From Angiostrongylus vasorum (Eukaryota > Nematoda > Chromadorea > Rhabditida > Metastrongylidae), in NCBI GenBank assembly GCA_018806985.1, contig JADANN010000256.1, positions 347,501 to 411,500 of the forward strand: DNA of 64,000 nucleotides. The letters run 5' to 3'. The first letter of the stretch is position 1. Each line of letters begins with the position of its first letter. Positions 62,501 through 64,000 of this stretch are shown here, in pieces. The notes below the pieces were generated by a model. That model was not told where the DNA came from and made no database searches. It saw nothing but the letters and a program-made list of their open reading frames with translations. Both the position numbers and the translations under genes were made by a program.

Positions 62501-63698
62501 CGAGCCAGCACCGTACTCGTGATTATTGGCATGTCTATCATTGTGATATCAGCATTCTAACAAGTAGTAGATAGAAACTTTAACTAGATGTCGTTTCTAG
62601 AAACTCATACAACTTCATCAAAGGCCTACCAGGAGGCACAAATCATGGCAAGAAACTGAGACCTAGATATGCTATGAGAGTATGCAGGGAAGGTATAGCA
62701 AAAATATGGGGGTGTTTACATTTTCACGCAAACAGTGCCAACATTGAAAAAATCGCAATTCAATTTTTTACACAACTGTCGATTGACGACGTTAATTCCA
62801 AAACATCAAGCACTAGACCGCTACTTTTCACAATGTTAGCAATATTGAGTTAGAGGCTTGGAAGAATTTCAAAAAACAACGGAAAGCTATAAAAACTTCA
62901 GCATCCAGCTCCACAACCACTACTTCATCTTCGTGCTATTTTATTGTTAAACGCATTCCTTGGAAATCTGGATGTCGCTTTGAAATAAACTCAATGATAC
63001 TGGTAGAGGACATTGTGAGTGGGACACTAAGAGCTGCAAAGAAGCAGATTCGATAGGATGCCGAACAAGCCACGAATGAAACCAAGATGTGTGACAGTTC
63101 TTCATAAGTGTCTTCATAAACGACCATAAAAGTCAGGTTTTTGACTTCCCAAAAAACACTGCATGACTATTATTAAGCAACGTAGTGGCCCATTAAGCGT
63201 TATAATCAACCATTATAACCCCATTACTTACCAGCAGCGCAACTAGGTCCAATAATAACGTCAACGTTTTCATTGCGAATCAGCTCCGTAGACAATCCGA
63301 TGGCCAGTTTCTCATCGCACTCATCGAATCTCAAAGTAAAGCTGAAAGTCCATCCTATATTGCGAGTTCAAATCCTAATTCGAACCTATTTAAACATATA
63401 AGATATGTTTGACGTAGAATAATTTTTTTTTATTTCTTTACTAAAGTGCTCAATCTATGAAGACAAATGAAAGTGGAAAACAACAAATAGGGATTAAAAT
63501 AAGGAGAGAATTTTAACAGGGAATTTCTCAGTTATTCGTACTGCTCATTATTCCTTTACGATAACTTCTATTCGGAGAGTATTAAGACTAAGCATTTGTG
63601 AGCAGCAGTTTCAACGGACTTACTTGAGCTCATATGAAGGCAAAAGTTGTTCTTTAAGGATTCGATCTCTCGCTATGAGCACTGCCGACGCCGACGTT
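18248..63698 (-). CDS. rGC-1: receptor-type guanylyl cyclase, 27 exons placed, 5' end outside window
   Basis: A single-pass membrane receptor that makes cGMP from GTP. Visible order: ANF-receptor-like ectodomain, transmembrane helix, kinase-homology pseudokinase, dimerisation helix, class III cyclase domain, short tail. Exons (high to low): 63698-63624, 63341-63232, 59982-59850, 59583-59469, 58364-58253, 57360-57235, 57071-56956, 56728-56608, 53967-53832, 50781-50656, 50444-50346, 48921-48814, 40129-39853, 39744-39670, 36758-36582, 36114-35970, 32545-32473, 32326-32250, 31758-31671, 30545-30451, 30239-30099, 27999-27876, 21251-21183, 21090-20911, 19413-19315, 18735-18642, 18412-18248. They total about 3.26 kb (~1,085 codons), normal for the family. 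Intron phases agree at nearly all junctions. Exceptions are 1-nt indels in exons ending near 50656, 48814, 31671 and 18642, damaged donors after 32250 and 20911, and one missing small exon. Nematodes have many such chemosensory rGCs (gcy genes); I cannot name an orthologue. Confidence 0.9.
18642..18735 (-). CDS. rGC-1 cyclase domain C-terminal exon, two +1 indels
   Basis: Reads [20 protein letters not shown] then VISRGEVMIK once two extra bases are discounted: one in the G run at 18730-18733, one in that at 18656-18660. 94 nt where 92 keeps phase with both neighbours. TTCTAG acceptor, GTGAGC donor. Confidence 0.82.
19315..19413 (-). CDS. rGC-1 cyclase domain exon, catalytic Cys, Asn and Arg
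   Basis: Reads [20 protein letters not shown] then [12 protein letters not shown]. The Cys of PRYCLFGD sets GTP specificity, and NTASRM holds the transition-state Asn and Arg. Every expected catalytic residue is present. TTATAG acceptor; donor GTTCTG leaves phase 1. Confidence 0.95.
19535..19920 (+). repeat. Rep-3 copy
   Basis: CATCGTAGCTTGGAGGTGTT to TCCAAGTATCCAAGTAAG. The complementary strand is open for 106 codons. It lies just beyond the exon at 19315-19413. Confidence 0.7.
19968..20350 (+). repeat. SINE-B copy
   Basis: A box GGATAGCACAGTGGTAATG, B box TGTTAGTTCTGTTCC, core ATCCCTCCGGGGTCAGGAAA, and an A-rich 3' tail after GGGTCATATAAAACAA. It sits between oppositely oriented Rep-3 copies. 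Confidence 0.8.
20365..20690 (-). repeat. Rep-3 copy, inverted
   Basis: GATGGCCCGTCTTCAGTGTT to GATAAGACGATAAACC. With the copy at 19535 it brackets a SINE-B in inverted orientation. Confidence 0.68.
20700..20866. repeat. (ATT/ACT)n trinucleotide tract
   Basis: Imperfect ACT/ATT units grading into pure TTA units. It sits ~45 bp from the end of the cyclase exon 20911-21090. Confidence 0.97.
20911..21090 (-). CDS. rGC-1 cyclase domain exon, VETIGDGY
   Basis: 60 codons, [20 protein letters not shown] to [10 protein letters not shown]. The Glu of VETIGD is the guanine-recognition residue and the following Asp binds metal. The next exon needs an extra G at this junction (CGAG|GT); only CGAGTTTAAC is present, so one G is missing at about 20909-20911. 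Confidence 0.94.
21183..21251 (-). CDS. rGC-1 cyclase domain exon
   Basis: 23 codons, [20 protein letters not shown] then VYK. Standard cyclase core ('LN.LYT.FD.II...DVYKVET'). The intron upstream of it is 6.6 kb. TTCAAG acceptor, GTGAAT donor. Confidence 0.94.
23450..23760 (+). repeat. SINE-A copy
   Basis: Head with GGCACCGAGGTCGTAAGCC and a B-box-like GGTATTCGATCCTCG. Core ATCCCTCCGGTGTCTGCAAA; then GGCTCGATACATCGGTAGGC; tail GAGAGCTTTATCCTTTATTT. Confidence 0.75.
24358..24745 (-). repeat. SINE-B copy, inverted
   Basis: Reverse complement: GGGTAGCACAGCGCTAGTG (A box), CTAGTTCGATTGCTC (B box), the shared core, tail GGTCATATAAAAGACG. Its central ~240 bp are nearly identical to 49695-50080. 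Confidence 0.8.
24955..25125 (-). repeat. SINE-B 3' fragment, inverted
   Basis: Only the 3' half is recognisable (TGTGGATCCCAGAACATC on the plus strand). It abuts a SINE-A head at 25155. Confidence 0.6.
25155..25420 (+). repeat. SINE-A copy
   Basis: GTAGTGCGGTGGCCGGAGGC (A box) and GGGATCGATCGCCG (B box), followed by the shared core and CTCGATGCATCGGTAGGCC. The 3' end is more degraded. Confidence 0.75.
26615..26945. repeat. Fold-1 palindromic element, copy b
   Basis: AAGCCTACATGAGGTTGATA on the left, ATCAACCTCGTGTAAGCTTA on the right. Internal arms include CCACGGTTCTTCTTCGTCTC and its complement. The central part is short. Confidence 0.82.
27876..27999 (-). CDS. rGC-1 cyclase domain exon with metal-binding Asp
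   Basis: Reads [20 protein letters not shown] then [28 protein letters not shown] carries the first metal-binding aspartate of class III cyclases. TTGCAG acceptor, GTATTC donor. Confidence 0.95.
29070..29355. repeat. Short palindromic element
   Basis: TATGAGTCTTCCACTT on the left pairs with AAGTGGAAGACTCAAA on the right, and CACAGAGTTTACATG with CATGTAAACTCTGTG further in. MITE-like; only one copy seen. Confidence 0.55.
30099..30239 (-). CDS. rGC-1 dimerisation helix exon
   Basis: Reads [20 protein letters not shown] then [16 protein letters not shown] and LLYRMLP. This is the conserved coiled-coil linker that holds the two cyclase domains together. 141 nt, with phases matching both neighbours. 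Confidence 0.95.
30451..30545 (-). CDS. rGC-1 end of kinase-homology domain
   Basis: Reads [20 protein letters not shown] then [11 protein letters not shown]. 'L..DCW...P..RP' is the last conserved block of the kinase-homology domain. TTCTAG acceptor, GTGAAA donor. Confidence 0.92.
31075..31265 (+). repeat. Rep-C relic
   Basis: Diverged but alignable: CTGATGTATTTGCAAAACAC, AGGCTAGATTCGCACCTGCG, CCGAGCACTCTCGTTTTAGC. Its complement carries a better B-box-like GGTGCGAATCT than the young copies. Confidence 0.55.
31671..31758 (-). CDS. rGC-1 kinase-homology exon with -1 indel in a G run
   Basis: VLYMVKR lies in one frame and [20 protein letters not shown] in the next. They join as the family's 'I..VKKGG..P.RP' if the G run at 31735-31737 is one base longer. 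Length 88 nt where 89 keeps phase. TTATAG acceptor, GTTCGT donor. Confidence 0.8.
32250..32326 (-). CDS. rGC-1 kinase-homology exon with broken donor
   Basis: Reads [20 protein letters not shown] then KEDAD, directly continuing GDIYS. To reach the next exon in frame it must end GATG, but the next bases are GGAGTC. This is what GTGAGTC becomes if one T is lost. Confidence 0.82.
32473..32545 (-). CDS. rGC-1 kinase-homology exon, LLWTAPE
   Basis: 23 codons, [20 protein letters not shown] then DIY. LLWTAPE.LR and the GDIYS block are diagnostic of rGC kinase-homology domains. Acceptor TTTTAG, donor GTGAGT. Confidence 0.92.
32985..33275 (-). repeat. SINE-A copy, inverted
   Basis: Reverse complement carries GGGATCGATTTCCG, the shared core, ACATCGGTAGGCCACCG, and a 3' end of repeated ATCCTTT units. 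Lies in an intron of rGC-1. Confidence 0.75.
34660..34990 (+). mobile_element. Penelope-like element 3' end relic
   Basis: GACGAATATCTCACTATCAG matches the last coding block of the 37.7 kb copy (CTAATGCCTCACTATCACGC). The tail CTCTGAAGAAGAGGAAGTCA then CCGAGACACCAGCCATCG matches 38490. Confidence 0.5.
35345..35640 (+). repeat. SINE-A, best-preserved copy
   Basis: A box TAACGCGGTGGTCGGAGGC, B box GGGGTCGATCCCCGC, core ATCCCTCCGCGGTCGGCAAA, then ACTGGCTCGATACATCGGTA, and 3' end AACGCCGAGAGCTTTATCCC. About 290 bp. It lies just 3' of an rGC-1 exon. Confidence 0.8.
35970..36114 (-). CDS. rGC-1 kinase-homology exon, degenerate catalytic loop
   Basis: Reads [20 protein letters not shown] then [16 protein letters not shown]. 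The kinase HRD loop is YHG without the catalytic Asp, as expected of this pseudokinase. The DFG-equivalent is SNYG, where most rGCs have SDYG. Confidence 0.92.
36582..36758 (-). CDS. rGC-1 kinase-homology exon, [13 protein letters not shown]
   Basis: 59 codons opening [16 protein letters not shown], the strongly conserved alphaC/beta4 block of rGC kinase-homology domains. Continues with [12 protein letters not shown] and LLRDIVH. CTTAG acceptor, GTGGGT donor. Confidence 0.93.
36975..37019. repeat. (TTG)n microsatellite
   Basis: About 15 perfect TTG units, in an rGC-1 intron. Confidence 0.97.
37312..37770 (+). mobile_element. Penelope-like element 3' end (GIY-YIG region)
   Basis: Reads [20 protein letters not shown] then [12 protein letters not shown], the Cys-rich lead-in to a GIY-YIG endonuclease, then [20 protein letters not shown] and DDFEVTV. 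The core YIGETG stretch is collapsed. The 3' tail appears after the Rep-C insertion, at 38480-38660. Confidence 0.65.
37900..38460. repeat. Rep-C fold-back cluster
   Basis: A TIR element at 37905-38205 (TTTACTACCTATTCTTTTTA against ATTAAAAAGAATAGCAGTAA) is followed by a second Rep-C unit in the opposite orientation to about 38460. The cluster lies inside a Penelope-like 3' end. Confidence 0.72.
38470..38660 (+). repeat. Penelope-like/Hairpin-2 type 3' tail
   Basis: GAAATCGCCGAAACGTCAGC, then an ACAACAACAACG stretch, then CCATCAGCTAAACAAGG. It equals one arm of Hairpin-2 at 16.7-16.87 kb. Confidence 0.55.
38860..39440 (+). mobile_element. RTE-type retrotransposon relic 2, C-terminal end
   Basis: Degenerate C-terminal part only: [19 protein letters not shown] codons, then stops. 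CGTCAAAGTCTCGAGGAAAA and the end match the 12.5 kb copy. Confidence 0.6.
39670..39744 (-). CDS. rGC-1 kinase-homology exon with beta3 lysine
   Basis: 25 codons, [20 protein letters not shown] to EIRQ. VAAMKH is the equivalent of the kinase 'VAxK' strand. TTTTCAG acceptor, GTTGTG donor, phase 0 at both ends. Confidence 0.82.
39853..40129 (-). CDS. rGC-1 juxtamembrane/kinase-homology start exon
   Basis: Largest exon, 92 codons with no stop. Contains [19 protein letters not shown], the conserved 'W.I' strand opening the kinase-homology region, then a Ser/Thr-rich stretch ([20 protein letters not shown]), where rGCs are usually phosphorylated, then [10 protein letters not shown]. Confidence 0.9.
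42240..42860 (-). mobile_element. RTE-type retrotransposon relic 3, inverted
   Basis: Reads [20 protein letters not shown] near the right end, equivalent to the reverse-transcriptase 'VRQGD' block. Lower down are [20 protein letters not shown] and [20 protein letters not shown], the C-terminal domain. Most of the middle is missing. Confidence 0.7.
43055..43500. repeat. Rep-C unit plus TIR element
   Basis: A Rep-C unit at 43055-43315 runs into a TIR-bounded, internally deleted copy ending CCGTTAAAAAGAATAGGCAG. Inserted in an RTE/fold-back mosaic in the 8.7-kb intron. Confidence 0.72.
43803..44140. repeat. Fold-1 palindromic element, copy c
   Basis: GAGCTAACACCAGGTTGATA to TTACCAACCTCTTGTTAG; arms CTGAGCCGATGATGCGAGTC and GAAGACGAAGACGCCGAAAC. 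Confidence 0.78.
44560..44745 (+). repeat. Rep-C copy, truncated
   Basis: ATGATGCTGAGATATTTGTA to CAACGGGATTGATTG. No terminal inverted repeats are seen. Confidence 0.68.
45345..45965 (-). mobile_element. RTE-type retrotransposon relic 4, endonuclease part, inverted
   Basis: Minus strand carries [18 protein letters not shown] near 45920, [20 protein letters not shown] near 45670 and [20 protein letters not shown] near 45500: the end of the endonuclease domain and the linker. It may be the 5' part of the element ending at 42240, separated by later insertions. Confidence 0.65.
46040..48370 (+). mobile_element. RTE-type retrotransposon relic 5, longest copy
   Basis: From the end of the endonuclease domain ([31 protein letters not shown]), through [56 protein letters not shown] and the catalytic block [20 protein letters not shown], to the C-terminal [12 protein letters not shown]. 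At least six frame breaks, so not functional. It starts head to head with relic 4 near 45,970-46,040. Confidence 0.85.
48385..48480 (+). repeat. SINE-A 3' end fragment
   Basis: Only the last ~90 bp (GTCGAATGCATGGCGCATCC to TTTATCCTTTATCC). It abuts an inverted SINE-B at 48470 and the 3' end of an RTE fragment. Confidence 0.65.
48470..48720 (-). repeat. SINE-B copy, inverted and diverged
   Basis: Plus strand shows GCGTCTACTGTGCGGATCTC, then ATAAGTCCGGTACCAATTTT (the core, inverted). The tRNA-like head is degraded. Confidence 0.65.
48814..48921 (-). CDS. rGC-1 transmembrane exon, one +1 indel
   Basis: Begins [20 protein letters not shown]. The hydrophobic helix continues as [15 protein letters not shown] only after a one-base shift near 48855-48864 (GGTCGCGCTC). 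Length 108 nt, where 107 fits the phase of the next exon. TTTCAG acceptor and GTAAGT donor are intact. Confidence 0.8.
49110..49660. repeat. Long imperfect inverted repeat
   Basis: The left arm CTTCGCCTTCTTCAGAACCT then TCTACTCCGCCAAACACTTT pairs with the right arm TTGGCTGAGTAGATTGTGCA then GACTTGAAGAAGGCTAAATC. Related single arms occur near 8190, 29390, 33450, 42980 and 44480. Confidence 0.55.
49695..50080 (-). repeat. SINE-B copy, inverted, young
   Basis: Reverse complement: GGCGGATAGCACAGTGGTAG (A box) and GCTAGTTCGACTCCCTC (B box), a near-perfect tRNA-like promoter. Nearly identical to the copy at 24358-24745. Confidence 0.85.
50346..50444 (-). CDS. rGC-1 juxtamembrane ectodomain exon
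   Basis: 33 codons ending [20 protein letters not shown]. This is the Trp-rich, 'P..P.CGF.G..CP' segment that precedes the membrane helix in nematode rGCs. TTCAG acceptor, GTACTG donor, phase 0 at both ends. Confidence 0.87.
50656..50781 (-). CDS. rGC-1 ectodomain exon with +1 indel in a G run
   Basis: First part reads [20 protein letters not shown], the family's 'F.G.SG.V..D.NG.R.P' strand. After GLDKNG the frame shifts by one: [15 protein letters not shown] continues only if GGG at 50702-50704 is read as GG. Length is 126 nt where 125 would keep phase. Donor GTAAGC. Confidence 0.78.
51540..52290 (-). mobile_element. Fragment of a second, different RTE-like retrotransposon
   Basis: Reads [20 protein letters not shown] then [20 protein letters not shown] near 52100-52250: the 'K..APG.D.I..DLIR.GG' block of non-LTR reverse transcriptases, in a sequence clearly unlike the other RTE copies here. 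Further degraded RT sequence follows down to 51540. Confidence 0.6.
53180..53465 (+). repeat. SINE-A copy
   Basis: A box TCTGGCGCAGTAGTCAGAG and B box GGGATCGATCCCCAC, spaced as in a tRNA gene; core ATCCCTCCGGGATCGGCAAA; tail GAGAGCTTTATCCTGTTCTC. Confidence 0.8.
53832..53967 (-). CDS. rGC-1 ectodomain exon, glycosylation sites
   Basis: Reads [20 protein letters not shown] then [15 protein letters not shown] and ends ENVEMTFD. It matches the family's 'AG.L.D...LYA.ALN.TL' helix. Three N-x-T sequons lie close together. Donor G|GTAAGA. Confidence 0.87.
54718..55480. repeat. Rep-C array: two direct copies and one inverted
   Basis: Direct copies at about 54721-54975 and 55030-55283, then an inverted partial copy to 55480, bounded by ACTGCCTACTC and its complement. 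The two direct copies differ only in homopolymer lengths. Confidence 0.78.
55580..56440 (+). mobile_element. RTE-type retrotransposon relic 6, C-terminal part
   Basis: Starts at [11 protein letters not shown] with the FADD block damaged, then [40 protein letters not shown] and the tail to about 56440. Multiple stops. Lies between rGC-1 exons at 56608 and 53967. Confidence 0.75.
56502..56548. repeat. (TA)n microsatellite
   Basis: TA units interrupted once by a C. Immediately left of an rGC-1 exon. Confidence 0.97.
56608..56728 (-). CDS. rGC-1 ectodomain exon with paired cysteines
   Basis: Starts [18 protein letters not shown] and includes [15 protein letters not shown], where a conserved Cys pair is expected. 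It ends in phase 1 (C|GTAAGG), while the next recognised exon (53967) starts in phase 0. An unrecognised small exon, or an indel, must lie between them. Confidence 0.8.
56956..57071 (-). CDS. rGC-1 ectodomain exon
   Basis: Reads [20 protein letters not shown] then [18 protein letters not shown]. The GRDAEAM segment is typical of nematode rGCs. TTTCAG acceptor, GTGTGT donor, phase 0 at the end. Confidence 0.85.
57235..57360 (-). CDS. rGC-1 ectodomain exon
   Basis: Reads [20 protein letters not shown] then [13 protein letters not shown], matching the rGC pattern of a beta strand followed by 'LAA.D.G....EYVYI'. TTTTTAG acceptor, GTAAGA donor. Confidence 0.87.
57575..57895. repeat. Fold-1 palindromic element, copy d
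   Basis: CACACGAGGTTGTTACACAA to CATAACAGCCTCGTGTAAGC. Lies in the rGC-1 intron that corresponds to the intron holding copy a in the paralogue. Confidence 0.75.
58253..58364 (-). CDS. rGC-1 ectodomain exon
   Basis: 37 codons, [20 protein letters not shown] to the phase-1 donor A|GTGAGG. The paralogous exon 3486-3597 has identical length and about three quarters identical residues. The intron just downstream is also recognisably related between the copies. Confidence 0.85.
58896..59340. repeat. Fold-1 palindromic element, copy e
   Basis: TAAGCTTACATGAGGTTCAT to TTTATCAACCACGTGTTAGC. More diverged arms; preceded by the flank ATTTAACCTCGGCAG that also precedes copy a. Confidence 0.72.
59469..59583 (-). 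CDS. rGC-1 ectodomain exon, non-GT donor
   Basis: Reads [20 protein letters not shown] then [10 protein letters not shown] and ends [15 protein letters not shown] is the conserved Trp-containing strand of the fold. The frame demands a junction after CAG, but the next bases are ATACGT, not GT. The paralogue has ATAAGT at the same place. Confidence 0.82.
59850..59982 (-). CDS. rGC-1 ectodomain exon
   Basis: Open for 43 codons, with [18 protein letters not shown] and [12 protein letters not shown], typical of the first lobe after GPSC. TTTTTCAG acceptor and GTGACT donor; phases match both neighbours. Confidence 0.88.
60550..60900. repeat. Rep-C relics, two old copies head to head
   Basis: A plus-orientation relic (GCCGAGATATTAGCAAAATT, TCGAACCACGAATACCC) meets a minus one (TTGACGGGTGATCGCTGATA). 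The complement of the first contains GTGGTTCGATCCGGC, a good Pol III B box. Confidence 0.6.
61255..61655 (+). repeat. Rep-3 copy
   Basis: CCAACGGTTTACTTCCTCAT, GGGAGGTGTTCCTGGGTGTG, and the end CATTCAAGTATCAAGTATC. Lies in an intron of rGC-1. Confidence 0.7.
62315..62570 (-). repeat. SINE-B copy, inverted, short internal deletion
   Basis: Plus strand GACCTGTCTTTACGTCTACT, then the inverted core GACAAGTCCGGCACCAATTT, then a degraded head. The stretch encoding the middle of other copies is missing. Confidence 0.65.
63232..63341 (-). CDS. rGC-1 ectodomain exon with CDE and GPSC motifs
   Basis: Reads [15 protein letters not shown] then [10 protein letters not shown]. The conserved Cys-Asp-Glu and Gly-Pro-Ser-Cys stretches are hallmarks of the rGC ligand-binding domain. 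Acceptor TTTCAG, donor GTAAGT, joining in frame to the exon at 59982. Confidence 0.88.
63624..63698 (-). CDS. rGC-1 ectodomain exon, first visible
   Basis: Codes for [20 protein letters not shown] and a few more residues, the N-terminal lobe of the ANF-receptor fold. Acceptor TTAAG, donor GTAAGT. It begins one base into the frame, so an upstream exon (signal peptide) must lie past 64,000. The paralogous exon at 8909-8983 has the same length. Confidence 0.8.
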
Positions 63699-64000
63699 CT
63701 TAACGGGGAGACATTTCAGTGAAATGGAAAAACGAAACTGATCATTAATTAGCATGTTCTACTAAGGTTTCTATGGAATATTCTGCTTTGATAGGATTAT
63801 ACTAGTGTATGTTCACATTCCAGCAGCACCTTTTCTTCTAGAGTCATTAGACATATGAATCCAAAAATTGTTTTGGTAGAAACAAGAATATTTCTAGCAA
63901 AAGTAACCCAATTGTCTACAACTTTGTTGACCTTCATGTGTTCCGTTGAAAAGAAAGAGACTAATTTTATTACCATAGCACCAACCCACCTATATCCAAC

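Overview
The window is AT-rich nuclear DNA of an animal with small exons, TTTCAG-type acceptors and very large repeat-filled introns. The proteins read best as nematode, probably strongylid or hookworm-like. That placement is inference from the receptor guanylyl cyclase family and the style of the RTE and Penelope-like elements; no search was possible.

The main gene is one receptor-type guanylyl cyclase (rGC-1) on the minus strand. It runs from at least 63,698 down to a stop at 18,248, with an AATAAA signal just after. I could place 27 exons by hand: a ligand-binding ectodomain (63.7-50.3 kb), a transmembrane exon (48.8-48.9 kb), a kinase-homology domain (40.1-30.4 kb), a dimerisation helix (30.1-30.2 kb), a cyclase domain with its catalytic residues (28.0-18.6 kb) and a short polar tail (18.2-18.4 kb). 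The signal-peptide exon lies beyond the right edge, and one small ectodomain exon (about 54-56.6 kb) was not found.

The left 9 kb hold eight exons of a tandem paralogue (rGC-2psi, same strand). They match the first eight visible exons of rGC-1 one for one, some intron sequence included, but carry frameshifts and a nonsense codon; the rest lies beyond the left edge. rGC-1 itself carries several 1-nt indels, mostly in G runs. Two near-identical direct repeats at 54.7-55.3 kb differ only in homopolymer lengths, so part of this may be assembly noise.

The rest is mobile DNA: two tRNA-derived SINE-like families (SINE-A, SINE-B) that share a central core; a fold-back or SINE-like family (Rep-C); a ~390-bp dispersed repeat (Rep-3); palindromic elements (Fold-1, Hairpin-2 and others); fragments of two RTE-type retrotransposons; Penelope-like 3' ends; and microsatellites. 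A possible further small coding gene lies at 17.5-18.1 kb, directly downstream of rGC-1. Positions 9.5-17 kb hold no recognised host gene.
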